This document shows, piece after piece, positions 1 through 5,243 of a stretch of DNA of 5,243 nucleotides. Position 1 is the stretch's first letter; each line of letters begins with the position of its first letter. The notes beneath the pieces are model-generated. The model was not told where the DNA came from, did not search any database, and worked only from the letters and a program-made list of their open reading frames with translations. Source of the stretch: Limnochordia bacterium (GTDB lineage: Bacteria > Bacillota > Limnochordia > Darwinibacteriales > B1SED10-159); NCBI GenBank assembly GCA_007132255.1, contig SLOZ01000321.1:1-5243 (forward strand), written 5' to 3'. The position numbers and the translations under genes are program-made.

Positions 1-1513
1 ATACCTCTTCCTCCCCGGCCCTGGCTACATTGGTATAGCTCAATTGCAGAATCTTCTCTTCTGAGAGTTCGTCTTGGCTGAGCTCGCCGGCCACGCGCCC
101 TTGACTCATGACGATAACACGAGTACAAAGCCCGATAATCTCTGGCAGTTCTGAGGATACGACAATGACTCCCATTTCGTCAGCTAACGCATGTATCAAC
201 TCATAGATATCACTGCGAGCCCCAACATCAATTCCTACGGTGGGTTCATCGAAGACGATGAGCGAGTTGTTGCGCCCGATCCATTTGGCAATGACGACCT
301 TTTGTTGGTTACCGCCGCTTAAAAACCGGAGATACTGCTTCAAAGACGGCGTCTTGATGGCCAGTTTATCCACCAGAATCCTGGTTTCTGAATGGATCTT
401 CCGCTTATCCAGCCGCTGAAAGCGTTTCCGCCACCGATCGAGGTTAGGCAGAGAGACATTCTCACTGACATTCATACCCAAAACCAAACCAGCATCTCTG
501 CGATCCTCCGGGATGAGGGCCATACCTCGTTCCATCATCTGCCGCGGATTCTTGGGCCGAATTGGCTCACCCATGAATTCTACGGTTCCTTGGGTCAAAG
601 GACGCAGGCCAAAGAGGCTTTCCATAAGTTCCGAACGTCCGGATCCGATGAGTCCAAAAAAACCAAGTATCTCGCCTTTCTTCAGTTGAAAGGATACATC
701 CCTGAACCTTTGTCCCCACAGATGCTCGACACGAAGAATGGTCTTTTGAATACCGTGCCTGTCCCTATGTTCAGGAAAGCGATGTCGGGCCTTTTTCCCC
801 GTCATGAGGGAGATCAGCTGGTCCTTGGTGGTGTCGGCAATGCCGAGATCGCCCACGTTTTCTCCGTTTCGCAGCACGGTCACCGTGTCCGCGATCTGGA
901 AGATTTCCTCCAACCGATGGGAGATGTAAATGACGCTGACGCCCTGGTCCTTCATGAGCCGCAGGCTGCTGAATAAGCTCTCGATTTCGTCATTGGTTAA
1001 GGCCGCGGTTGGTTCGTCTAGTACCAATAGCTTGGCTTCGAGCATGAACGCTTTGAGAATGGCAACCAACCACCGGTCTGCACTGGATAGACTCATAACC
1101 GGCCGTTCTAGATCCAGCGTAAAACCGAATCTGGAAGCCAGCTCCTGCACCTTTGCCCTCATAGCGCGTCGAGAAAATCCCAGCCCCTTCCGGGGATACT
1201 CGTGTCCCAGATAGATGTTCTCAATGGCATTGAAGTAAGGAACGAGATTGACGTCTTGATGGATGAACGCAAAGCCTAACTCTTTGGCCTGAAGGGGACT
1301 GGTCACCTGCTCGGGCCTGCCGTCTAGCAGGATTTCGCCCTTGTCTGCCTGGTAGATCCCGGCCAGGATCTTGATCAATGTGGACTTCCCCGCTCCATTC
1401 TCACCAATTAGGGCTCGAATCTCACCGGGGGCTATGGTTAGGTCAACGTCATGGAGAGCTAGGACTCCGGGAAATCGTTTCGTGATCTCCTTCAGTTGCA
1501 ATAGAGCCGTCAT
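1..1513 (-). CDS. Sugar ABC importer ATP-binding protein, RbsA/MglA type, two fused nucleotide-binding domains (C-terminus cut by window edge)
   Basis: This cytoplasmic ATPase would power import of a sugar through a membrane permease that is not in the window. The frame is open for 504 residues from ATG 1513 to the left edge. RbsA-type proteins are about 500 residues, so only a few residues should be missing. The first domain has Walker A GENGAGKST (37-45), Q-loop Q86, signature region LSSADRW (142-148), Walker B LLVLDEP (162-168) and switch histidine H199. The second has a degenerate Walker A, GLIGSGRS (287-294, no lysine), a good signature LSGGNQQ (398-404), Walker B LIVFDEP (418-424), and SSELPE in place of the switch histidine. 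A weak second ATP site is normal for this family. ATG 1513 is chosen over ATG 1519 because AGAAGGG (1528-1522) lies 8 nt before it. The gene follows the binding-protein gene in the same operon. The substrate is unknown; the family call is firm. Confidence 0.95.
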   Translation of the reverse strand, partial: MTALLQLKEITKRFPGVLALHDVDLTIAPGEIRALIGENGAGKSTLIKILAGIYQADKGEILLDGRPEQVTSPLQAKELGFAFIHQDVNLVPYFNAIENIYLGHEYPRKGLGFSRRAMRAKVQELASRFGFTLDLERPVMSLSSADRWLVAILKAFMLEAKLLVLDEPTAALTNDEIESLFSSLRLMKDQGVSVIYISHRLEEIFQIADTVTVLRNGENVGDLGIADTTKDQLISLMTGKKARHRFPEHRDRHGIQKTILRVEHLWGQRFRDVSFQLKKGEILGFFGLIGSGRSELMESLFGLRPLTQGTVEFMGEPIRPKNPRQMMERGMALIPEDRRDAGLVLGMNVSENVSLPNLDRWRKRFQRLDKRKIHSETRILVDKLAIKTPSLKQYLRFLSGGNQQKVVIAKWIGRNNSLIVFDEPTVGIDVGARSDIYELIHALADEMGVIVVSSELPEIIGLCTRVIVMSQGRVAGELSQDELSEEKILQLSYTNVARAGEEEV

Positions 1514-1536
1514 GGACATCACCCTTCTTGCTTGAA

Positions 1537-1572
1537 ATAGGCTGTTCTGCAGCGAAGTGCAGAACAGCCTAT
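1537..1572 (-). terminator. Perfect 15-bp hairpin between binding-protein and ATPase genes; attenuator or partial terminator
   Basis: The arms at 1537-1551 and 1558-1572 are exact reverse complements of 15 nt around a 6-nt loop, read on the minus strand as CTTCGC. Only three Ts follow the stem in the direction of transcription, so a strong intrinsic terminator is doubtful. It sits in the 84-nt gap between the binding-protein stop and the ATPase start. In such operons a hairpin at this point usually protects the upstream message or reduces read-through, so that more binding protein than ATPase is made. That role is inferred here; the hairpin itself is directly visible. Confidence 0.7.
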
Positions 1573-1583
1573 ATTCTACCTGG

Positions 1584-1606
1584 TCGAGCTAATCGAGCTA
1601 ATCGAG
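1584..1606. repeat. 9-bp tandem duplication carrying a second in-frame stop codon
   Basis: TCGAGCTAA occurs twice in a row (1584-1592, 1593-1601), followed by a partial third TCGAG. On the minus strand it covers the end of the binding-protein gene and reads Leu-Asp-stop, then Leu-Asp-stop again in the same frame. The likely origin is replication slippage. The effect on the protein is nil unless the first stop is read through. Confidence 0.75.
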
Positions 1607-2515
1607 GAAGTCATTGACGTTGGTTTCGGTAATCAGAATGCTGGGTGCAAACACGATGCGATCCTCTATCTGTTCGCCAGCAAAGACCATCCGAATCTGC
1701 TCCACAAGAATCCTTCCCATAGCGTCAAAGTCTTGGCGAACCGTAGCCTTGATGGGCGAACCCTCCCGCAGCATCTCTAGGGCCTGGGAATTACCATCGA
1801 TACCAACCACGACAATATCATCGGCTCGACCGGCTTGTTGAATGGCTAAAGAAGCGCCAATCGCCGGCTCATCCCAGGCGGCCCAGACACCAACGATGTC
1901 GGGATTCGCAAGGAGGATAGACTGCATCGCATTCATGGAATCCTCAATGGGTCCCGGTACTTGCACAAAGTGCTCAGCGACAACCTCGATATCGGGTCGA
2001 GACGCTGCAACCGCATCAAAAATGACTTCCCGTTGGTACACCCCAGGATGGGCTGAATGGTAAAACTTCACAACCTTGCCACTGCCAATGCGGTTCAGCA
2101 GATAGGACACGTTCTGCGCCGCTAAGACGTAGTTGTTGGAGGTGACATTCATCTGCATACCTTCAATTAAGGCTGCATCACCACCGAATACGGGAATCCC
2201 TTGTTGTACAGCTTTCTCGATTTGACTTCGCACCTGGTTAGGATCACCCATGCCCATAACAATGGCGTCGGTACCTTGGGCTAGGACATCCTCCCAGCGG
2301 TTGGCCAGTTCGTTGAAGTCGCCCCGGGTATCGATGACCGTTACCCGCCAGCCTTCGGCTTCCGCATACCCGCGAAAGGCTTGGATCATTTCATTCGTGG
2401 TGACGGACTGCAAGTACGGTGTCAGTACGGTAACGTTCTTCTGCTCTGCCAAACCACCAGTTCCGATGCTGCCTACGAATAACAGAATCAACACAATTGA
2501 CAAAACTCTTTTCAT
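1598..2515 (-). CDS. Sugar ABC importer substrate-binding protein (type 1 periplasmic binding fold)
   Basis: This is a secreted solute-binding protein of 305 residues, the usual length for the ribose/galactose-binding family, which would capture a sugar and deliver it to the permease. Residues 1-23 form a signal peptide: basic MKR, a hydrophobic run VLSIVLILLFVGSIG, and a likely cut after GLA (23/24). No cysteine occurs near the cut, so it does not look like a lipoprotein. The mature chain shows the family pattern: VTVLTPYLQSVTTNEM near the start, GTDAIVMG (81-88), GIPVFGGDA (106-114), WAAWDEPAIGAS (211-222) and VVVGIDGNSQALEML (235-249). The frame stays open upstream to 2791, but ATG 2515 is preferred because AAGGAGG (2531-2525) lies 9 nt before it and the signal peptide begins there. 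It is the first gene of the operon with the downstream ATPase. The ligand cannot be assigned. Confidence 0.95.
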   Translation of the reverse strand: MKRVLSIVLILLFVGSIGTGGLAEQKNVTVLTPYLQSVTTNEMIQAFRGYAEAEGWRVTVIDTRGDFNELANRWEDVLAQGTDAIVMGMGDPNQVRSQIEKAVQQGIPVFGGDAALIEGMQMNVTSNNYVLAAQNVSYLLNRIGSGKVVKFYHSAHPGVYQREVIFDAVAASRPDIEVVAEHFVQVPGPIEDSMNAMQSILLANPDIVGVWAAWDEPAIGASLAIQQAGRADDIVVVGIDGNSQALEMLREGSPIKATVRQDFDAMGRILVEQIRMVFAGEQIEDRIVFAPSILITETNVNDFLD

Positions 2516-2524
2516 ACTCTCATG

Positions 2525-2531
2525 CCTCCTT
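2525..2531 (-). promoter_or_regulatory. Ribosome binding site that fixes the binding-protein start
   Basis: AAGGAGG on the minus strand is a near-perfect Shine-Dalgarno sequence, 9 nt before ATG 2515. It rules out the 92-codon upstream extension of the open frame as the normal start. Confidence 0.85.
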
Positions 2532-2595
2532 ATGAGTCTACAGCCGCTCGGATGGTTCCGAGGTCGATGCCCGATAACAAGGCTTGTCCGGCAAT

Positions 2596-2713
2596 GTGGT
2601 GATAAAGTGTCTTCGCTAGCACCCAGTGCGAGACTTGGAATCCCCTTAGTAGGGATTTCGCCGAGGTCTTCGGTTTGAGTATGACCGTGATCCAAAAAAA
2701 CCAACACATTCTT
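2596..2713 (-). repeat. Hairpin-bearing intergenic repeat, copy C (oriented with the sugar operon)
   Basis: Read on the minus strand, this 118-nt stretch aligns with 3290-3409 on the plus strand almost end to end. It starts AAGAATGTGTTGG, has a core CCGAAGACCTCGG, then the hairpin 2659-2637 (GAAATCCCT / ACTAA / GGGGATTCC, one mismatch and one wobble), then AAGTCTC, and ends CACTTTATCACCAC. About 35 of 44 positions agree in the core from CCGAA to GTCTC. It ends about 80 nt before the binding-protein start and would lie in that gene's leader RNA if transcription starts upstream of it. Its function is unknown. Confidence 0.65.
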
Positions 2714-2867
2714 AGGTGTCCACGTCCACAACAGCATTTGAGCGCACAACGAGAACGGCAAACTCTCGTTAACTGGGATTTCCGTGACCACATCTGGCTA
2801 CGACTTCTCTATGCCGAGAGTCTTGGAGGGGACATCCAGCCCTGCCACCACTGAATCGCTCGACTGT

Positions 2868-2896
2868 ATTCGTTTGAATTCATCAAACTTTGTCAA
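2868..2896 (-). promoter_or_regulatory. Possible promoter for the sugar operon
   Basis: On the minus strand a perfect -35 box TTGACA (2896-2891) is followed after 17 nt by ACGAAT (2873-2868), which matches only three of six -10 bases. The spacer contains the short inverted repeat TTTGA/TCAAA (arms 2883-2887 and 2873-2877, 5-nt loop), which could be a regulator site. If real, the leader would be roughly 350 nt and include repeat copy C. The weak -10 makes this tentative. Confidence 0.25.
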
Positions 2897-3157
2897 AATC
2901 CTTCTAATTTTGTGCGACACACGGGATTTCTTCCCACTCTCTGGATGGGTTGCTCTGTCCCCATGTGTTTACGAAAGACCCACAGGCAGCGATGTTGTCG
3001 AGTCAAAGGTCTGGGGTTCAACAAAACCGGGGTCCGGCGATTACCAGTATGGCTTCACGCCACCTCGGATGAAGAAACACATTCCAACCTCTTCCAGACG
3101 CTAGCCCAAGATAAGGGAGACCGCACTGTCAAGACACGGGACGTGAGGTACGCACGC

Positions 3158-3169
3158 CCTGCTAGCAGG
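3158..3169. repeat. 12-bp perfect palindrome CCTGCTAGCAGG
   Basis: The sequence is identical to its own reverse complement over 12 bp, in the non-coding region about 480 bp before the regulator start. Such a site could bind a dimeric regulator, but a 12-bp palindrome alone is weak evidence and no second copy was seen in the window. Confidence 0.3.
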
Positions 3170-3183
3170 CCTGTTACACATCC

Positions 3184-3281
3184 GGGTTCCAGCGCTCAAA
3201 GATGGCAGTTCAGCTCGGAGAAACCCCTGTTGAAAGGCGTTTCGAGCTCAGTCGTAAACCACGCATTGTTCTCAATGAAAC
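3184..3281 (+). repeat. Hairpin-bearing intergenic repeat, copy A (most diverged)
   Basis: This copy lies just upstream of copy B in the same orientation. It keeps the pattern CTCGG-A-GAAACCCCT (3220-3228), a 6-nt loop GTTGAA, AGGCGTTTC (3235-3243), then GAGCTC. The stem has eight of nine pairs (C3225 opposite C3238 is the mismatch) and is extended outward by AGCTC/GAGCT (3212-3216 with 3244-3248). The tail AACCACGCATTGTTCTCAAT resembles the end of copy B. The outer boundaries are approximate. Confidence 0.5.
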
Positions 3282-3289
3282 GGGTCTGC

Positions 3290-3409
3290 AAGGAACGTGC
3301 TGCTTTTCCCGGTATCCCGAGCAAACTTATGCCGAACACTTCGGTGAAATCGCTGCTAAAGCGATTTCGAGTCTCTTGTTTTGAACTCGCCAGGGTACTT
3401 TATCAACAC
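3290..3409 (+). repeat. Hairpin-bearing intergenic repeat, copy B (best-formed)
   Basis: This 120-nt copy carries two adjacent perfect stem-loops one base apart: CCGAA-CAC-TTCGG (3332-3344), and GAAATCGCT-GCTAA-AGCGATTTC (3346-3368, nine pairs). It then reads GAGTCTC and ends TACTTTATCAACAC. Relative to copy C (minus 2596-2713), the inner stem has changed from C-G to G-C at one pair on both sides, which preserves pairing. It lies about 240 nt before the regulator start, oriented with that gene. Confidence 0.65.
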
Positions 3410-3572
3410 GCTTCTAAGTAAGCTGCCTGAAGGAATACACCGGTTCCAAAGCGAACTGAATTCTTATAGCCATACTCTAGGCGCCGTCACCATGCAAATG
3501 GACGCGGCAAATAACCCTAGGCGGGTTCCTTGTTTGAACGTTTCGCGGACTGCGGGCAACCATGACGAGCCT

Positions 3573-3593
3573 GTTCGCGCAGCCCGTTCGCGC
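3573..3593. repeat. Direct repeat GTTCGCGC x2, possible regulator site before the AraC-family gene
   Basis: GTTCGCGC occurs at 3573-3580 and 3586-3593, 13 nt apart start to start, with a related GTTTCGCGG at 3540-3548. AraC-family proteins commonly bind direct repeats, usually with wider spacing, so an autoregulatory operator is possible. The motifs lie 56-76 nt before the start codon. No clear promoter was found with them. Confidence 0.25.
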
Positions 3594-3633
3594 CTGAACC
3601 TACTCTGGCACGATCCATATCTGACCATCACAG

Positions 3634-3640
3634 AAAGGAG
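3634..3640 (+). promoter_or_regulatory. Ribosome binding site that fixes the regulator's GTG start
   Basis: AAAGGAG lies 8 nt before GTG 3649. The alternative GTG at 3640 overlaps this site and has no site of its own, so translation most likely begins at 3649. Confidence 0.8.
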
Positions 3641-3648
3641 TGACCTCT

Positions 3649-4482
3649 GTGGCTGATATATTCCGCATTGAGCAAAAGCACCAGCGCCGGCCCTATACCA
3701 TGCCCGAAGAACATCTCCACAGCTACTTCGAAATCTACTATCTGCTGTCAGGGGAACGCTACTACTTCGTGGAAGATCAGATCTATCACGTGCACAGCGG
3801 TTCGTTGGTGCTCATTCCACCTCACGTCGTCCACCGCACCACCAATGTCCGTCCGCAATCCCATGAACGAATCCTGATCCATTTTGGACCAGAATACTTA
3901 GAAACTCGGATCCCCGCTCTAAAAAGTTACCCCCTCCTGGACCCCTTTTACCGGGGGAACAAAATCATCCGCCTCAACGCCAATGAACAACGCACCATCG
4001 AAGGGATTCTAGATAAGGCCCTGGCCGAAGCAAAACAGCAGAGGCAGCATTATGAACTTTACCAAGCGCTCTTGCTGTCGGAGCTTCTTTTGAACATCGG
4101 ACGAATTGAACTGTCTCCAGAAAACAACAGTGTCGGTGAGCTCAGTCCCATGCACATCCGGGTACACAATGTCATTCGCTTCGTACGCGAGCACCACGAA
4201 GAATCCCTTCGCCTGTCGGCGTTGGCCGAACGCTTCTTTGTTAGCCCATCCTATCTCAGCCGCGTCTTCAGGCAGGTCACTGGTCTGACGCTGGTGCAGT
4301 ACATCAACAACGTCCGCATCCGCCAAGCCATGGAACTGCTGAGTAAGAGCAATCTTTCCGTGTCTGAGGTGGCTGAGGCCGTAGGCTACGAAACGCAGAC
4401 GCATTTTTCGCGGATATTCAAAAGGTTTATGGGCATGACACCGATGCAGTACCGAAAAGCGAACCGCAGAGACCGAGCATAA
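3649..4482 (+). CDS. AraC/XylS-family transcriptional regulator with N-terminal cupin sensor domain
   Basis: This cytoplasmic DNA-binding regulator has 277 residues from GTG 3649, typical for the family. The N-terminal part (about 12-95) is a cupin-type ligand-binding domain: LHSYFEIYYLLSGE, a VHSGSLVLIPPHVVHR turn with conserved glycine and prolines, and ILIHFGPEYL. A helical linker follows (about 110-155). The C-terminal domain (about 172-270) has two helix-turn-helix units: LSALAERFFVSPSYLSRVFRQ (189-209) and VSEVAEAVGYETQTHFSRIFKRFMG (238-262), ending with the family hallmark MTPMQYRK. It is divergent from the sugar importer across 1.1 kb and convergent with the peptide-importer ATPase. 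Control of the sugar operon in response to a carbohydrate is the natural inference, but no operator is proven. The family call is firm; the effector is unknown. Confidence 0.94.
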   Translation: MADIFRIEQKHQRRPYTMPEEHLHSYFEIYYLLSGERYYFVEDQIYHVHSGSLVLIPPHVVHRTTNVRPQSHERILIHFGPEYLETRIPALKSYPLLDPFYRGNKIIRLNANEQRTIEGILDKALAEAKQQRQHYELYQALLLSELLLNIGRIELSPENNSVGELSPMHIRVHNVIRFVREHHEESLRLSALAERFFVSPSYLSRVFRQVTGLTLVQYINNVRIRQAMELLSKSNLSVSEVAEAVGYETQTHFSRIFKRFMGMTPMQYRKANRRDRA

Positions 4483-4490
4483 GCATCCCC

Positions 4491-5243
4491 TCAGATCACT
4501 CCCGGCAAGTTCAGTTCGCGGGCGAAGTGGCAGGCTGCGTGATGTTCTTCATTATCCTGCCCCACATCGATCAGGGCGGGTTCTTCGGCGCGACACCTGT
4601 CCACTGCGTAACGGCAGCGCGGAGCGAAGGAACAGCCCTCACGGCCCCCGCTTACGTCCGTCACTTCACCCCGCACCACGGAGCGGTTCCACTGCGAATC
4701 GGGGTCGGCGTCAGGGACCGCTGCCAGAAGAGTCGCACTGTAGGGATGTTTTGGACTATGATAGAGCTGATCGACGTCGGCAATCTCGACGATTTTCCCG
4801 ATGTACATCACCGCCACTTGATCACACAGGTACCGGATGACGCTCAGGTCATGTCCGATGAACAGATACGTCAATTCGAGCTGATCTTGCAGATCCAATA
4901 GAAGGTTCAATACCTGTGCCTGCACCGACACATCCAAAGCCGACACCGCCTCGTCGGCCACCACCAGGGAAGGATTGAGGGCCAAGGCGCGGGCGATCCC
5001 AATCCGCTGCCGCTGACCGCCACTGAAGGAATGCGGGTAGCGCCGCATATACTCGGCACGGAGACCCACCATCCGCAGCAGTTGCTCAACCCGCTCCTGC
5101 TGTGCTTGCTTGGTGTGGCCATGGGCCTTGAGTGGTTCAGCCACGATATCAAAGACGGGCATGCGCGGGTTCAGGGCAGAATATGGGTCTTGAAACACCA
5201 TCTGGACATCGGCTCTGGCCTTCTTGAGTTCAGCAGCGTTGAG
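4491..5243 (-). CDS. Oligopeptide/dipeptide ABC importer ATPase, OppF/DppF type (N-terminus cut by window edge)
   Basis: This cytoplasmic ATPase would energise import of peptides or related solutes. The window shows the last 250 residues; the frame enters at the right edge, and Walker A lies outside. In visible numbering, the Q-loop VFQDPYSALNPRM begins at residue 16, the signature SFSGGQRQRIGIARAL at 72, Walker B LVVADEA near 93-99, the D-loop SALD follows at once, and the switch histidine IGHDLS is near 131. The first internal methionine (5201) is inside the Q-loop and is not the start. The C-terminal oligopeptide-importer tail is present: HSPKHPYSATLLAAVP, then four cysteines (visible residues 204, 210, 217 and 238), the pattern linked to a metal or iron-sulfur site in some OppD proteins. 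Alanine replaces the usual proline after the Walker B glutamate, a natural variant. The stop is 8 nt from the regulator's stop, in a separate convergent operon. Confidence 0.94.
   Translation of the reverse strand, partial: LNAAELKKARADVQMVFQDPYSALNPRMPVFDIVAEPLKAHGHTKQAQQERVEQLLRMVGLRAEYMRRYPHSFSGGQRQRIGIARALALNPSLVVADEAVSALDVSVQAQVLNLLLDLQDQLELTYLFIGHDLSVIRYLCDQVAVMYIGKIVEIADVDQLYHSPKHPYSATLLAAVPDADPDSQWNRSVVRGEVTDVSGGREGCSFAPRCRYAVDRCRAEEPALIDVGQDNEEHHAACHFARELNLPGVI

Larger units (their letters stand above)
2516..3648. other. 1.13-kb divergent intergenic region without a convincing gene
   Basis: This stretch separates the sugar operon (leftward) from the AraC-family regulator (rightward). 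Several open frames of 60-170 codons cross it. None has a good ribosome binding site, a recognisable domain or a plausible composition, and the longest (2912-3421, plus) owes its internal similarity to DNA repeats. The region holds three copies of a hairpin-bearing repeat (minus 2596-2713; plus 3184-3281 and 3290-3409), an AT-rich patch near 2870-2915 with a possible leftward promoter, a 12-bp palindrome at 3158-3169, and paired GTTCGCGC motifs at 3573-3593. It probably holds the promoters and control sites of both flanking genes. It could also include decayed sequence or a structured RNA. Confidence 0.7.

Noticed and set aside
392..976. 194-codon plus-strand open frame
   Set aside because: It lies wholly antisense to the conserved ATPase, whose reading frame is unbroken and carries all family motifs.
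2516..2791. 92-codon upstream extension of the binding-protein frame (start at 2791)
   Set aside because: The signal peptide begins at ATG 2515, directly after a strong ribosome binding site. The extension runs through repeat copy C and has no protein-like features.
3036..3115. Possible fourth repeat copy (CACCTCGG ... GACGCTAGCCC)
   Set aside because: A few words resemble copy C, but the conserved stem is missing and the match needs several gaps.
3184..3409. CRISPR-like array
   Set aside because: There are only two tandem copies, of about 100-120 nt and strongly diverged, with no regular spacers and no cas genes.
2912..3421. 169-codon plus-strand open frame in the intergenic region
   Set aside because: There is no ribosome binding site or domain. 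Its internal similarity (KPLLKG, KSLLKR) comes from the DNA repeats, and the same peptide pattern appears in an opposite-strand shadow frame at repeat copy C.
3505..3560. Possible further repeat copy around AACCC-TAGGC-GGGTT and TTGTTTGAAC
   Set aside because: The short hairpin and one shared word with copy B are too little to separate from chance.
3640..3648. Alternative GTG start of the AraC-family gene at 3640
   Set aside because: It overlaps the AAAGGAG ribosome binding site that correctly spaces the GTG at 3649.

Overview
The window holds parts of two ABC-importer operons with an AraC-family regulator between them. Strong AAGGAGG-type ribosome binding sites, a moderate base composition (about half G+C by eye) and the gene content suggest a Firmicutes-type bacterium. 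The sugar-binding protein has a Sec signal peptide but no lipobox cysteine. That is unusual for a single-membrane Firmicute and fits a two-membrane lineage such as Limnochordia or Halanaerobiales better; this placement is inference.

Layout. (1) 1-1513, minus: a sugar-importer ATPase of the RbsA/MglA type with two fused nucleotide-binding domains, open to the left edge and missing at most a few C-terminal residues. (2) 1598-2515, minus: a secreted sugar-binding protein of the ribose/galactose-binding (type 1 periplasmic) fold. The two genes form one transcription unit, binding protein first, separated by 84 nt that contain a perfect 15-bp hairpin. The permease is probably beyond the left edge. 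(3) 2516-3648: a 1.13-kb divergent region with no convincing gene. It contains three diverged copies of a roughly 100-120 nt repeat built around a short hairpin. One copy is oriented with the sugar operon and two with the regulator. (4) 3649-4482, plus: an AraC/XylS-family regulator with an N-terminal cupin sensor domain and C-terminal double helix-turn-helix. (5) 4491-5243, minus: the C-terminal part of an OppF/DppF-type oligopeptide-importer ATPase, convergent with the regulator and only 8 nt from it.

The likely working unit is the regulator plus the divergent sugar importer: the cupin domain would sense a sugar or derivative and control uptake. The sugar cannot be told from the sequence. 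The peptide-importer gene belongs to a separate operon entering from the right.

The protein-coding genes belong to well-known families. The least explained material is the repeat family in the intergenic region, whose copies keep a hairpin while its sequence drifts. I found no CRISPR array, tRNA, rRNA, transposase or phage gene.
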